From the NCBI GenBank assembly GCA_029287335.1, contig JARFRI010000228.1, forward strand, positions 1 to 9,145: DNA of 9,145 nucleotides, read 5' to 3'. A program made the translations under genes and the position numbers. Shown piece after piece: positions 1 to 8,000 of this stretch (the stretch's first letter is position 1; each line of letters opens with the position of its first letter). The notes beneath the pieces were generated by a model. It made no database searches, had not been told where the DNA came from, and saw only the letters and a list, made by a program, of their open reading frames with translations. The DNA comes from Phycisphaera sp. (GTDB lineage: Bacteria; Planctomycetota; Phycisphaerae; Phycisphaerales; Phycisphaeraceae).

Positions 1-1928
1 GTTTTGAGCTCGGCCTGAAAGCTGCGGTGCGCGTCCTCGGGTGTGCCGATGGCGTAGAAGTATCCCATGCGTCGGCCGTAGGTCCAGCCAGCGGTGAAAG
101 GCGGGTGGTACAGCCAGTAGCGTTGGGCGCGGTCCAGCAGATACGCGGTCGCGGTCCACATCATCGGGTTGTTCGCGTGCTTGTCGAGGAAGGCGCGGCG
201 GTACCGTTCGTGCAGCCTTCTTTCGCCGATCTCCATCGCAAGCATCGAGGCGATCGCCAACGTCGGCGCGGCCTCAGATTCATCGCCGCTGGCCTGAACA
301 AAAGAATCGATCACGCCGGCCAGATCCGCATCATCGGCTCGCAGCGCCTCTCGCGCGAGACAGAACCGAGCGATCAGGTCGGTCCCGGCGGGGTATCCCG
401 CTTGCATCGCGGTGATGGCTTCTTGCAGCGCGGCGTCAAAATGCTTGCGGTCCTGTTCGACCTTCCACAACCCCGTCAGCGCGACAATCCGCCGATTGCG
501 CACGATCCATAAATCGTCGGCGTCGGGGTGCTCGGCGATCGCCTGTCGGCAGAGCGCTTCGGCCTTTGCATAGTTGGCACGTCCTTGTTTATGGAGCAGG
601 TTGTAACGAAGCGGCGGCTTCACAAAGCAGGCCTGGATTGCGCGCAACTTGTCTTCGGGAACCGACGCAGCGGTCCGCTTCAGTTTCTTGGTCGGGTCAT
701 CGCTTTGGGCATGTACCGCTTTCCACTCCGGCGGTGCTGCGGGGTCAAACGCTCCGGCCGGGTCGATGACCAGGAAGTCGCCGATGAGAAGCGATTGGAC
801 CTGAGCGGTGAAGTGTTGCTGGGTCCATGTCCGTGCGAGCATAGACTGGAAGGACCGTTCCCAGCCGCGCTCGGGTCCGATACGCGTCGAGCCGCCCATA
901 ACCATCGCGGTGTAGCCTGTCGGCGTCATGACGAGGAGCTTGGGGGTGTTGCGGGCATAGGTCTTGTAGACCGTGTTCTCCGCGCCGCCGGGCAGGTGCA
1001 GCGCGGGCCAATCCAATCCCGCGTCACGCAGCAGGCTTTCACCCGCATCAGCCAGCCCATCAAGGTTAAAACTGATGACTTGGTATCGGCTGGCCACATT
1101 GGCGGCGTTGTCTACGTCGTTCGCGTTGACCTTTTTCCATCCCTCGGCCAGGAGCTTGAGTTGCTCCAAGCCATCGCCTTCTTTGGTCCAGAAATACAAG
1201 GCGGTGGTCTTACCCATGCCGTCCATCGGCAGGCGGTAGGCCCTGCCGTCCGCACCCTTGAACTGGCCAACGAACGGTGCGCCGAACACTTGGCCGGCGA
1301 GTTGATCGCGTTGGAAGTTGATCATCTCGGAATCGCCCGGGCAGCGCTGGGCGATGATCTGCCGTAGCCGAGCGATCACACGGGTATTGCCCATTTCAAG
1401 TGCCATAATCATGGCAACCTTGATCACCTTCGTCTCGACCTCGGTCTCCTGATACCGATCGACCAGCGGGAGCAGGGCCGCGGCGCGTTCCTGCGCGTCG
1501 GCACCTTGCTTGGCGATCTCAATCTGAGAGAGCAGCAGGTCGGCATCGAGACGGACAGCCGCGTACTCGTTGGGCGCAGCGGCGAGTAGCCGACACGTCT
1601 CTAAGAACGCCGTGCGGTTCGTTGCCGAGTCATCCAAGCCTACCAGTTGCTGCTGGCTTTTGAAAAGGATGCCGAGCACTTCGTAGCGGTTGGGCGCTGC
1701 CGGGTTCGCTTCGAGTAGGCCGTCCGCTTCACGGATGACGCGCTTGAACGCGAGCTTTTGCCGAGCCGACGATGCGGATTCACCCGCCGCAGCGAGCTTG
1801 GCTTGCAGCGCGGCGATCTCACCGGCGGGGATGAGCTTGCCCTGGTCCTGCGCCTCAGCGGGGACGACGACTATGCCCGCCACGGCGAACAGCAACGCGA
1901 TGAATAGGGTCCAACGGCTGTGCTTCAT
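1..1928 (-). CDS. Secreted thioredoxin-like/TPR-like protein without CxxC (3' end outside window)
   Basis: I translated this frame by hand: it is open from the ATG at 1928 to the window edge, 642 codons without a stop, so the C-terminus is missing. Residues 1-26 are a signal peptide (cleavage AEA/QDQ). About 27-200 are helical, TPR-like. About 205-346 match a TlpA/redoxin-type thioredoxin fold: GQFKGADGRAYRL, then GKTTALYFWTKEGDG, then the strand QVISFNLD, then LRDAGLDWPALHLPGG, then NTPKLLVMTPTGY with the cis-proline Thr-Pro at 328-329. Where TlpA proteins have WCxxC, this one has TKEGDGL at 248-254 with no cysteine, so it cannot do dithiol redox chemistry there. About 440-640 are helical again, with a TPR-like stretch near 445-485 (AKAEALCRQAIAEHP). 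It starts 40 bases after the previous stop, so it belongs to the operon. A binding or scaffold role is an inference; a second domain may follow beyond the window. Confidence 0.85.
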   Translation of the reverse strand, partial: MKHSRWTLFIALLFAVAGIVVVPAEAQDQGKLIPAGEIAALQAKLAAAGESASSARQKLAFKRVIREADGLLEANPAAPNRYEVLGILFKSQQQLVGLDDSATNRTAFLETCRLLAAAPNEYAAVRLDADLLLSQIEIAKQGADAQERAAALLPLVDRYQETEVETKVIKVAMIMALEMGNTRVIARLRQIIAQRCPGDSEMINFQRDQLAGQVFGAPFVGQFKGADGRAYRLPMDGMGKTTALYFWTKEGDGLEQLKLLAEGWKKVNANDVDNAANVASRYQVISFNLDGLADAGESLLRDAGLDWPALHLPGGAENTVYKTYARNTPKLLVMTPTGYTAMVMGGSTRIGPERGWERSFQSMLARTWTQQHFTAQVQSLLIGDFLVIDPAGAFDPAAPPEWKAVHAQSDDPTKKLKRTAASVPEDKLRAIQACFVKPPLRYNLLHKQGRANYAKAEALCRQAIAEHPDADDLWIVRNRRIVALTGLWKVEQDRKHFDAALQEAITAMQAGYPAGTDLIARFCLAREALRADDADLAGVIDSFVQASGDESEAAPTLAIASMLAMEIGERRLHERYRRAFLDKHANNPMMWTATAYLLDRAQRYWLYHPPFTAGWTYGRRMGYFYAIGTPEDAHRSFQAELK

Positions 1929-1938
1929 AGCAAATCGG

Positions 1939-1943
1939 TCCTT
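1939..1943 (-). promoter_or_regulatory. Weak ribosome binding site for the thioredoxin-like gene
   Basis: Reads AAGGA on the minus strand, 10 bases before the ATG at 1928, a longer spacing than usual. It overlaps the downstream arm of an inverted repeat, so its access could depend on RNA folding. Confidence 0.45.
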
Positions 1944-1966
1944 GCCTCTGACAGGCGTTTGCAAGG
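1940..1966 (-). repeat. Intergenic inverted repeat overlapping the ribosome binding site
   Basis: CCTTGC and GCAAGG form a perfect 6-base inverted repeat separated by 15 bases, in the 40-base gap between the transglutaminase-like and thioredoxin-like genes. An alternative fold pairs GCCT with AGGC around a 5-base loop and continues with CCTT/AAGG across a bulge. There is no run of T after it, so it is not a standard terminator. It may be a translational hairpin, an RNA processing site, or chance. Confidence 0.4.
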
Positions 1967-1968
1967 TC

Positions 1969-3903
1969 TTATTGAACAGGCTTAAACGTCAAGGCCTTGA
2001 TGCTGATCCCGCGGTTCGGAGCACGGAAGGTGATCTGGATCGAGTTTCGGCCTTCCTTTAATTCGATCGTCTCCGGCTCGCTGGGCTTCCACGCACCCTT
2101 GGTGTAGGACAACGTTGTTTCCACGATCGTGCGGCGGTTGATGCGGTACGTCGTCTCAAGACCCTCTGGCGAGACCGTCGAGACCAGCGCACTGATCTCG
2201 TACTTCCCCGCAGCGGGGGCCTCGACGTAATACCGCAAAATCTCCGGTCGGCTACCCATCCGCAGGTAGTGCAACTGCATGCCCCCGCCAAAGCTATCCA
2301 TGAACAAGACCTTGTCGGTGTTGTTGTCCGGTCGGGCGCAGGCCACCGCGGGCACGGTGATCGTGCCGTCTTTATCGGTGACAACCTTCTTGTCTTCTTC
2401 TGGGATTTTGATGGGTTCGATTTCTTTGTCTGGCCCAAGGATCGCGTCCGACTCGCCGAGCAGGCGGGCCTCTTCAGCGGTGAGCGCCGCGAGTTCGGCG
2501 TCGGCGGCAGCTTTCTCTGCGGCGTTGTCTGCGACGACCACTGCTTTCTTATAGAACGCCAAGGCGCTCCAGAGCCCGCCGCCCTTGCCGTATTGGCGGA
2601 GGCTGACGTCTTCTTCGCCCAGTGCGTCGCCGATCCATTGGGCGCGGAGGACTTGGATGTAGTGCTCGGGGAACTCGCGTGCCTGTGAGTCGAGATAGAA
2701 GTCCAGCCCGCCCCATGGGCCACACCAGTTCATCGACCACCATGCGCCCAGGCGCGTGACCCAGCCGTCGGGCGTCCACATATTCATCGCGGCGTGGCCG
2801 GTCTGTGTGGAGCGACGCGCGGGGATGCCGAAGGCACGGGTGATGAATCGGCCGAAGAACGCGCGTCGGCCACAGATGCCGCCCAGTGCCAGCGCTTCCT
2901 GCTGGGCCAGGCCGAGGGTTTTGTCGTGCCGCGTGCTGCAGTAAGGAAAATCGCTCTTCACCATCGCCACGTACCGCCAGGAGTGGTCCGGGTTGGTGAT
3001 AAGGTCGGGCCGAAAATTACGCAGCATCTCTCGGCCCCAGGCGAGCTCTTCGTTGGTATAGGGGTCATTGGTAACGAACCGGTATTCCCAAGCGGTGAAG
3101 TCTTTGAACGCGGGGTCCAGTTCGTCGTTGAGGTAGGCCTTTTCATAGTGCAGGTAGCGAGCGACCTGTCCATCGGGGTTGCTATGGTCGGTGAAGACGA
3201 AACTGTTGACGCTACCTTTGTCTTTGTCCTTCAGCCAGGGCTGCTGTAGTGCGGTGCCGAGTGCCATGCGTTGGAAGACGCTGCCGCGCTCGCGGGCTTT
3301 TTCGCTGGCTTCGAGGAGAAGGGCATAGACCTGCATCGCCTCGCCGTATTCCCCGCCGTTGGCGCCGCCGGATTGGAGCACCTGCATCATCAGGGCTTCA
3401 TCAGCGAGGAGGTTGTCGATCAGGGCCTTGTGCTGTGCGCTCTGTTGGGCGAACTCGGCGAGGCCTTGCGGCGTGCCGTGCCGAAGGATCGCGACCTTCA
3501 TGAGCTTGGCATCGAGCCGATCGTTGACCAGCAGCCGTTCGACGTCGGCGAGGATCGCCCGCGCGGCGATGAGCGTCTTCGCCTGCGCTTGCTCCTGCGC
3601 CAGCTTGTACGCGATGTGTGCCTTGGGGTCCGCATCCTCACCCGGCTGGGCGAGCGCATCCAACTCCGCGCGAGCTTTCAGAAACGCCTCTTGCTTCTGC
3701 GCATCAACGCTTGGCAACTCGCCAGCGACCTGTGCGCTGAGTGTCTCAAGCATCTTGGCGTATTCGAGCCGGATCTGCTGGCCCTGGTTATTGAGCTCCG
3801 GCTCAGGCGCTGGCGCCGCCCAAGTGGGGGCCGCCAGCCCAAGGGCCAAGCAGCCGGCGCAAACTACAACTAGCAATCGCTTGAATCGTTGTCCTGTTGT
3901 CAT
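1969..3903 (-). CDS. Secreted transglutaminase-like protein with C-terminal carbohydrate-binding-like domain
   Basis: A 644-residue exported protein with a papain-like transglutaminase core, a fold used for protein crosslinking, peptide cleavage or purely structural roles. The second of two adjacent ATGs (3903) is chosen for its AAGGAG 6 bases upstream; ATG 3906 or GTG 3945 are possible but less good. Residues 1-29 are a signal peptide (cleavage TWA/AP). About 35-200 are helical. The core, about 290-400, has GGICGRRAFFGRF with nucleophile Cys344, then RAFGIPARR, then GHAAMNMW with His370. The usual third residue, Asp in a gWvxvDp motif after the His, is replaced by WVTRLG; Asp379 in PDGW is the only nearby Asp. 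About 440-525 is a charged Ala/Glu-rich linker. About 525-644 is a beta-sandwich with the SEPETIELKEGRNSIQI pattern of CBM6/CBM35-like modules. Transglutaminase-like genes often sit with MoxR/DUF58 genes. The domain call is good; activity is uncertain. Confidence 0.87.
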   Translation of the reverse strand: MTTGQRFKRLLVVVCAGCLALGLAAPTWAAPAPEPELNNQGQQIRLEYAKMLETLSAQVAGELPSVDAQKQEAFLKARAELDALAQPGEDADPKAHIAYKLAQEQAQAKTLIAARAILADVERLLVNDRLDAKLMKVAILRHGTPQGLAEFAQQSAQHKALIDNLLADEALMMQVLQSGGANGGEYGEAMQVYALLLEASEKARERGSVFQRMALGTALQQPWLKDKDKGSVNSFVFTDHSNPDGQVARYLHYEKAYLNDELDPAFKDFTAWEYRFVTNDPYTNEELAWGREMLRNFRPDLITNPDHSWRYVAMVKSDFPYCSTRHDKTLGLAQQEALALGGICGRRAFFGRFITRAFGIPARRSTQTGHAAMNMWTPDGWVTRLGAWWSMNWCGPWGGLDFYLDSQAREFPEHYIQVLRAQWIGDALGEEDVSLRQYGKGGGLWSALAFYKKAVVVADNAAEKAAADAELAALTAEEARLLGESDAILGPDKEIEPIKIPEEDKKVVTDKDGTITVPAVACARPDNNTDKVLFMDSFGGGMQLHYLRMGSRPEILRYYVEAPAAGKYEISALVSTVSPEGLETTYRINRRTIVETTLSYTKGAWKPSEPETIELKEGRNSIQITFRAPNRGISIKALTFKPVQ

Positions 3904-3909
3904 CATGTG

Positions 3910-3915
3910 CTCCTT
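3910..3915 (-). promoter_or_regulatory. Ribosome binding site for the transglutaminase-like gene
   Basis: Reads AAGGAG on the minus strand, 6 bases before the ATG at 3903 and 3 before the ATG at 3906. It lies in the 43-base gap after the toroid-protein stop at 3947. It favours a start at 3903 over the GTG at 3945, which lies one base past that stop and has no such site. Confidence 0.75.
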
Positions 3916-3946
3916 ATATTTGTGCGGCGACTGGGCCTTCTTCACT

Positions 3947-5014
3947 TTAGCGTTGATACACCGGAATATATCGATTCGGCGTGCCCAAAATAATGATCGA
4001 CATCGGCGTCTTGTGCGGGTAGTCCAGCTCTTTCTCTTCCCACGAGCCGTTGGGCTGCTGCAGTGAGATCAGCGCATCGCGGATCTTGGGGTACCACTTC
4101 GCGTAGCGTTCGTCGCTGGCCTGGACCATGGCTTGCATCGCGTAGTAGTGCGAGTAGTAGAAGTGGCCGTTGTCTTTGCGGGAGAACATCTTCGGCTCGT
4201 TTTCAAGGGAGCTCAGCGCCGAATCGACCCATTCGGATTCGCGGTTGCCAGCGAGCTGCGCGGCATAGACCCCGCCGGCGGTGCAGGCGATGGTGTACCC
4301 CTTGCCTTGGTAGCCGAAGCCGCCACGGTTTTCGTCGAAGGCTTGATCGCGGAGGTAGTTGGTCAGCCGATCGATCGTTTCGGTGGGGACTAGGACGCCC
4401 GCTTCGCGTGCCGAGGCGAGGGAGACGAAGACCATCGCGGTGACGGAGGTGTCCTGTCCCGCATCGGGGCGGGGGGCGTATCGCCAGCCGCCCAGCGGGC
4501 TCTGCGAGCGGAGGATGATCTGGACGGCACTTTCGAGGGCTTCCTGGATCGCCTTATTGTCGTCGGGGTCTTTGGTCATGCCCCAGAGTTCGGACATGGC
4601 GATCGTGAACAGGCCGATCTCGTACATCTTGACGCCCATCGTGCCGGTCGGAGAATCCTTGTGGCGTTTGAGCAGGTAGTTTTTGGCGCGGTCCAGCGCG
4701 TCGCCGTATTCGCCGAAGCCCGGGAAGTGTCCCTCGACCATGAAGGCCATGAGCCCGAGGCTGGTGCCTGCGATCGCGTAGTCGCCGTTGGCCATCGACC
4801 ACGAGCCGTTCTTGTTCTGGCTCGAGATGAGGAAGGTCAGGCCGCGTTTGATCGCTTTTTCCGCTTCTTCGGTCAGCTCGGGCGCGTTCTCTTCGTTGGT
4901 CAGTTCAAAGGGCGCATCGTTTTCTGCCAGCGCCGGCGTGGCCATGAGACTACAAAACACGATGAGTGCGATGGAGCCGAGCCAATGCGTGATGCGTGGT
5001 TTGATCGCGTTCAT
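3947..5014 (-). CDS. Secreted alpha/alpha-toroid protein, prenyltransferase/squalene-cyclase repeat family
   Basis: A 355-residue exported protein of the terpenoid-cyclase/prenyltransferase toroid fold; its substrate is unknown. The ATG at 5014 is chosen because GAGAGGG lies 7 bases upstream, a signal peptide follows at once, and it forms an ATGA overlap with the gene before it. The frame extends up to 5125, but that would add 37 basic residues before the signal peptide. Residues 1-30 are a signal peptide with an ALA cleavage site before E31. QW-type motifs are seen at 66-72 (QNKNGSW), 171-177 (QSPLGGW), 229-235 (NRGGFGY) and 319-325 (QQPNGSW). DAGQDTSVTA at 184-193 sits where squalene-hopene cyclases have DxDD, but it is not DxDD, so hopanoid cyclase activity is unlikely. 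Full squalene cyclases exceed 600 residues; this is about half. Such proteins are frequent and uncharacterised in planctomycetes. Fold confident, function open. Confidence 0.88.
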   Translation of the reverse strand: MNAIKPRITHWLGSIALIVFCSLMATPALAENDAPFELTNEENAPELTEEAEKAIKRGLTFLISSQNKNGSWSMANGDYAIAGTSLGLMAFMVEGHFPGFGEYGDALDRAKNYLLKRHKDSPTGTMGVKMYEIGLFTIAMSELWGMTKDPDDNKAIQEALESAVQIILRSQSPLGGWRYAPRPDAGQDTSVTAMVFVSLASAREAGVLVPTETIDRLTNYLRDQAFDENRGGFGYQGKGYTIACTAGGVYAAQLAGNRESEWVDSALSSLENEPKMFSRKDNGHFYYSHYYAMQAMVQASDERYAKWYPKIRDALISLQQPNGSWEEKELDYPHKTPMSIIILGTPNRYIPVYQR

Positions 5015-8000
5015 TTTGCAACCCTCTCGTAGTAGTCTTTCAACAGCCCGCGGTATTCCAAGGGTAGTTCGCGAGCGAAGTTCTGGTTTAGTGCGGCGCG
5101 GTTGCGCTCGGCGAGCACCTTCCATTCGCTGCGTTTGTCATCAGGTATCTCGCCACCAACAAAGTCGGAGATGAAGCCCGCGGAGACTTCGGACTCGCTG
5201 TCGCTGCCCGGGCCATCGGCGGCGGGGGCATCCGAGGCCGCGGCCGGCGGGATCGAGGTCTCCAGGATCACTGCCTGCTCGACGATGAAGTGTCGAAGCT
5301 GTGTGTCGGCGGCTTGCTGGCTTTTCAATAGCGCGTCGCGGTCGGATGATCCCAACGCTGCGACGGCATCGCTCAGTTGCTTGCTCGCCGCGCTCAGCAG
5401 CGGGTTCGCCTCGCCGGCCTGGGCAAGTTCCTGACAGCGAGCGGCCAATTTACGCTGTTGCTCAGCGAGCTCGGCGATCGCTTTCGCGTCGGTGATGTAC
5501 GTCTCGCGGGTCAGCCCTTTCTGATCGCTCGCCAGCACCAGCACATCGGTCAGCCGGACCAGCGCCGGGTCGGTCAGTGTCGTGATCTCGACACTCGGCA
5601 GGCCGTGCAACATCTCGATCGCGATGAGCAGGGACTCGGCGTTCTTAGTCAGCCCGGCCGTCGCGTTTCGCATTGGCGTGTTTGCGGCGGCGGAGTCGCC
5701 CGCGGCCAGTTGCTTCGCAGCATCGCGCATCGAGTCAGCGACGTTGGCGAAGATCGGCGTGGGGTCGGAGGGTTCGAGGATGCCGAGCCTCGGGTTGGCG
5801 GGAATGATGATCTTCGGGTTGCCTGCCACCGCATCGATCAGCCCATCTAAGCGATCGGCCTGCTTGAGCAGGGCGTTTTGTTCCTGGGCCAGTCGTTCCA
5901 GCCGATCGGAAGCGGCCGAACCGGCCTGGCGGTTGAGCTCGGCCTGCTGGTGCTGCAACAGCGCCGCGTCCGAGGTCGTCGTGTGCAGCAGCGCAACGAT
6001 TTCAGCGACGTAGGCGGTCTGCAACTGGATGTGCTCGACGCGCGATTGGACCTCGGCCAGCGATTCGGCGGCGACGTCCTGCGCATCAAACGCATCAAGA
6101 TTGTCCCCGGCTTGGAGAGAGACGACCGCGTCTTCAAAGTCGGTCTGCGCGAAGGCCAGCGGTGTGCCGACGTCCATCCGACCCGCGACCAGGTTCAGCA
6201 CCGGCGCGACATCGAACATGCACTGCCGAAGGTTGTTGAAGACCGGCAGCAGCGGGGCAACGTCTTCGGGCTTGATGTCTTCGGTGGCCACGAGCAGGTC
6301 GCGCTGCTCGGCGACGATATCAGCCATGTACCCGCTGGCCAGCCCGACGGAGCGCTGAAACAGCAGCAGGCCTTGCAGGTAACTCAGCCGTTCGCTCTGG
6401 GCGAGCACGACCGCGTGGGCCTGAGCCAGGGCGTCCGCCGCTTCTTCTTGATAACCGATGGCCTGGTCTGCGTTGTTGTCTTTGAGGGATTGCACCGCCG
6501 CGTTCGCCGCGCGCTCCGCCTCTTTGAGTCGGCCGAGCAACGGCGGAAGGTCGGGGTCCTGATCTTTCTCATACAGACGCGCAAGGTCTGCATGGAAATC
6601 GGCCATCTCTTCACTGAGGACAAGCTGCGGCTCGGCGAGGTCGCTGGTCTTCTTTTCTTCGGCCGCGGCGGTATCGGTGTCCTCGAGCAGGGCGATCACA
6701 CGCGCTTCATATTCTTCAAGGCGCGACAGCCGCTCGCTCGACGCGGCGACCAGCGTGCCTAGCCCCTGCGAGCGCAAGCCCATCTCGACCGACCAGTCAT
6801 CGACGATCTTGGTCAACTGAGCCAGGGCCTGTGCCGCCTGCTCCTGCTGCGCGGCGGCCGCTTGTCGATCGCCCTGGGCAAGTTGAGAGATGGCGGTGGC
6901 CATCGCTTGATCCGTCTCGGCGAGCAGCCGCTTAACCGGTGGCACCTCAGGCAGCTTGGGGTCAAACAACTCGGCCCGTGGCGCGGGGATCGACGGCAGC
7001 ATCAGCGTCAATAACTGACGACGCATTGCGGTCTGTTGTTGGGTCAGTTGGGCCTGCTTTGCCTGCAAATCTTGATCCGACAGGGCGGTGATTTGGTCGT
7101 GTAGTTTTTGTTGCGACTGGGTCAGGCGACGAATCTGGTCGCGGGTCTTGATGAGCGTCGAGTACGAACCGCTCAGGCGCACGCTGAACTCGGCGTTGAG
7201 GAGTGTGCGGATCAGGTGCGCCTGCAGGTCGGTTGCCGGGGCGGCTTGGCCCTGCTCGATGAGCGAGCTGGCCTGCCGCATGTCGGCGGATGTGCCCGCA
7301 TCGCGCAGTTCTTTGAAGCTGCGGGTCAGTCGGAGCACCGCCAGCGGACGCTTGTCGTAGCGCATGCCATCCTGCAGTTCCTTGATCAGTCGATCAGTCC
7401 ACTGCGCGAGTTCATCTTGTTGTTTAGCGATTGTCTTCGCCGCGTCATCGGAGGTGTTTGATGCGGTTTGCCAGCGGAGTGTTGCCTGGGCCTGCGCGAG
7501 CATGCGGGTCTCGCGTGCATAGACCTCTTGTGCCGAGTCGATCCCGCGGAGCAGGACGAGGCTGGCGAGCTCACGAGCCGCAGCGTTGACCGCGTGCGCA
7601 GCGCTGGCCGGGCTCAATGCGCCAGCGGTTTTGTCTCTACCGGTTTGAGCGCGGAGCAGGTCGGCAGCACTAGCGATATGTGTGTCAGCGATGTCCTGCA
7701 TCGCGGCGCGGATCGTCACCAGCGACTGGGCCTGCGCAGCTTCGGAGACCTTGTTCGCCGCGAGGTCATCAAGCAGGGCCTGCATCTGGCCGGCGATCTC
7801 TTTGAGCTGGTCGCGGATCATCTCCTGGCGGATGGCTTCGAGCTGGCACGCCTGGGTGTAGCCCTCGGCTTGCGGCGCGAGTTCGAGGACGGCCACGTGT
7901 GCCGAGCGCTTTTGCCGATAGATCGATTGAACGCGCGACAGCAGGCGGTCTTTTTGCTTCTCGATCTGTTCGAGGTATTGCTCTTTGGAGAGGAACGTGA

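Noticed and set aside
528..1367. A 279-residue open frame on the plus strand
   Set aside because: It lies wholly opposite the thioredoxin-like gene, has no recognisable domain, and long antisense frames are expected in GC-rich coding DNA.
2716..2727. WCGPW in the transglutaminase-like protein, similar to a thioredoxin WCGPC site
   Set aside because: The second cysteine is missing and the surroundings (WWSMNWCGPWGGLDFYLD) do not follow a thioredoxin strand pattern.
3844..3861. Possible lipoprotein box (CAGC) in the signal peptide of the transglutaminase-like protein
   Set aside because: The -3 position is Cys rather than Leu, Ile or Val, and a clear type I cleavage site (TWA/AP) follows.
3904..3945. 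N-terminal extension of the transglutaminase-like protein to the GTG at 3945
   Set aside because: The 14 added residues (MKKAQSPHKYKEHM) would precede a good signal peptide, and the AAGGAG site fits the ATG at 3903 instead.
5015..5125. N-terminal extension of the toroid protein to 5125
   Set aside because: It adds 37 Arg-rich residues before the signal peptide and overlaps the upstream gene by over 100 bases; the ATGA start at 5014 has a proper ribosome binding site.
5878..6762. A 294-residue plus-strand frame opposite the giant gene
   Set aside because: Arg/Gly/Gln-rich composition without domain features, fully inside a well-supported minus-strand coding region; a shadow frame.
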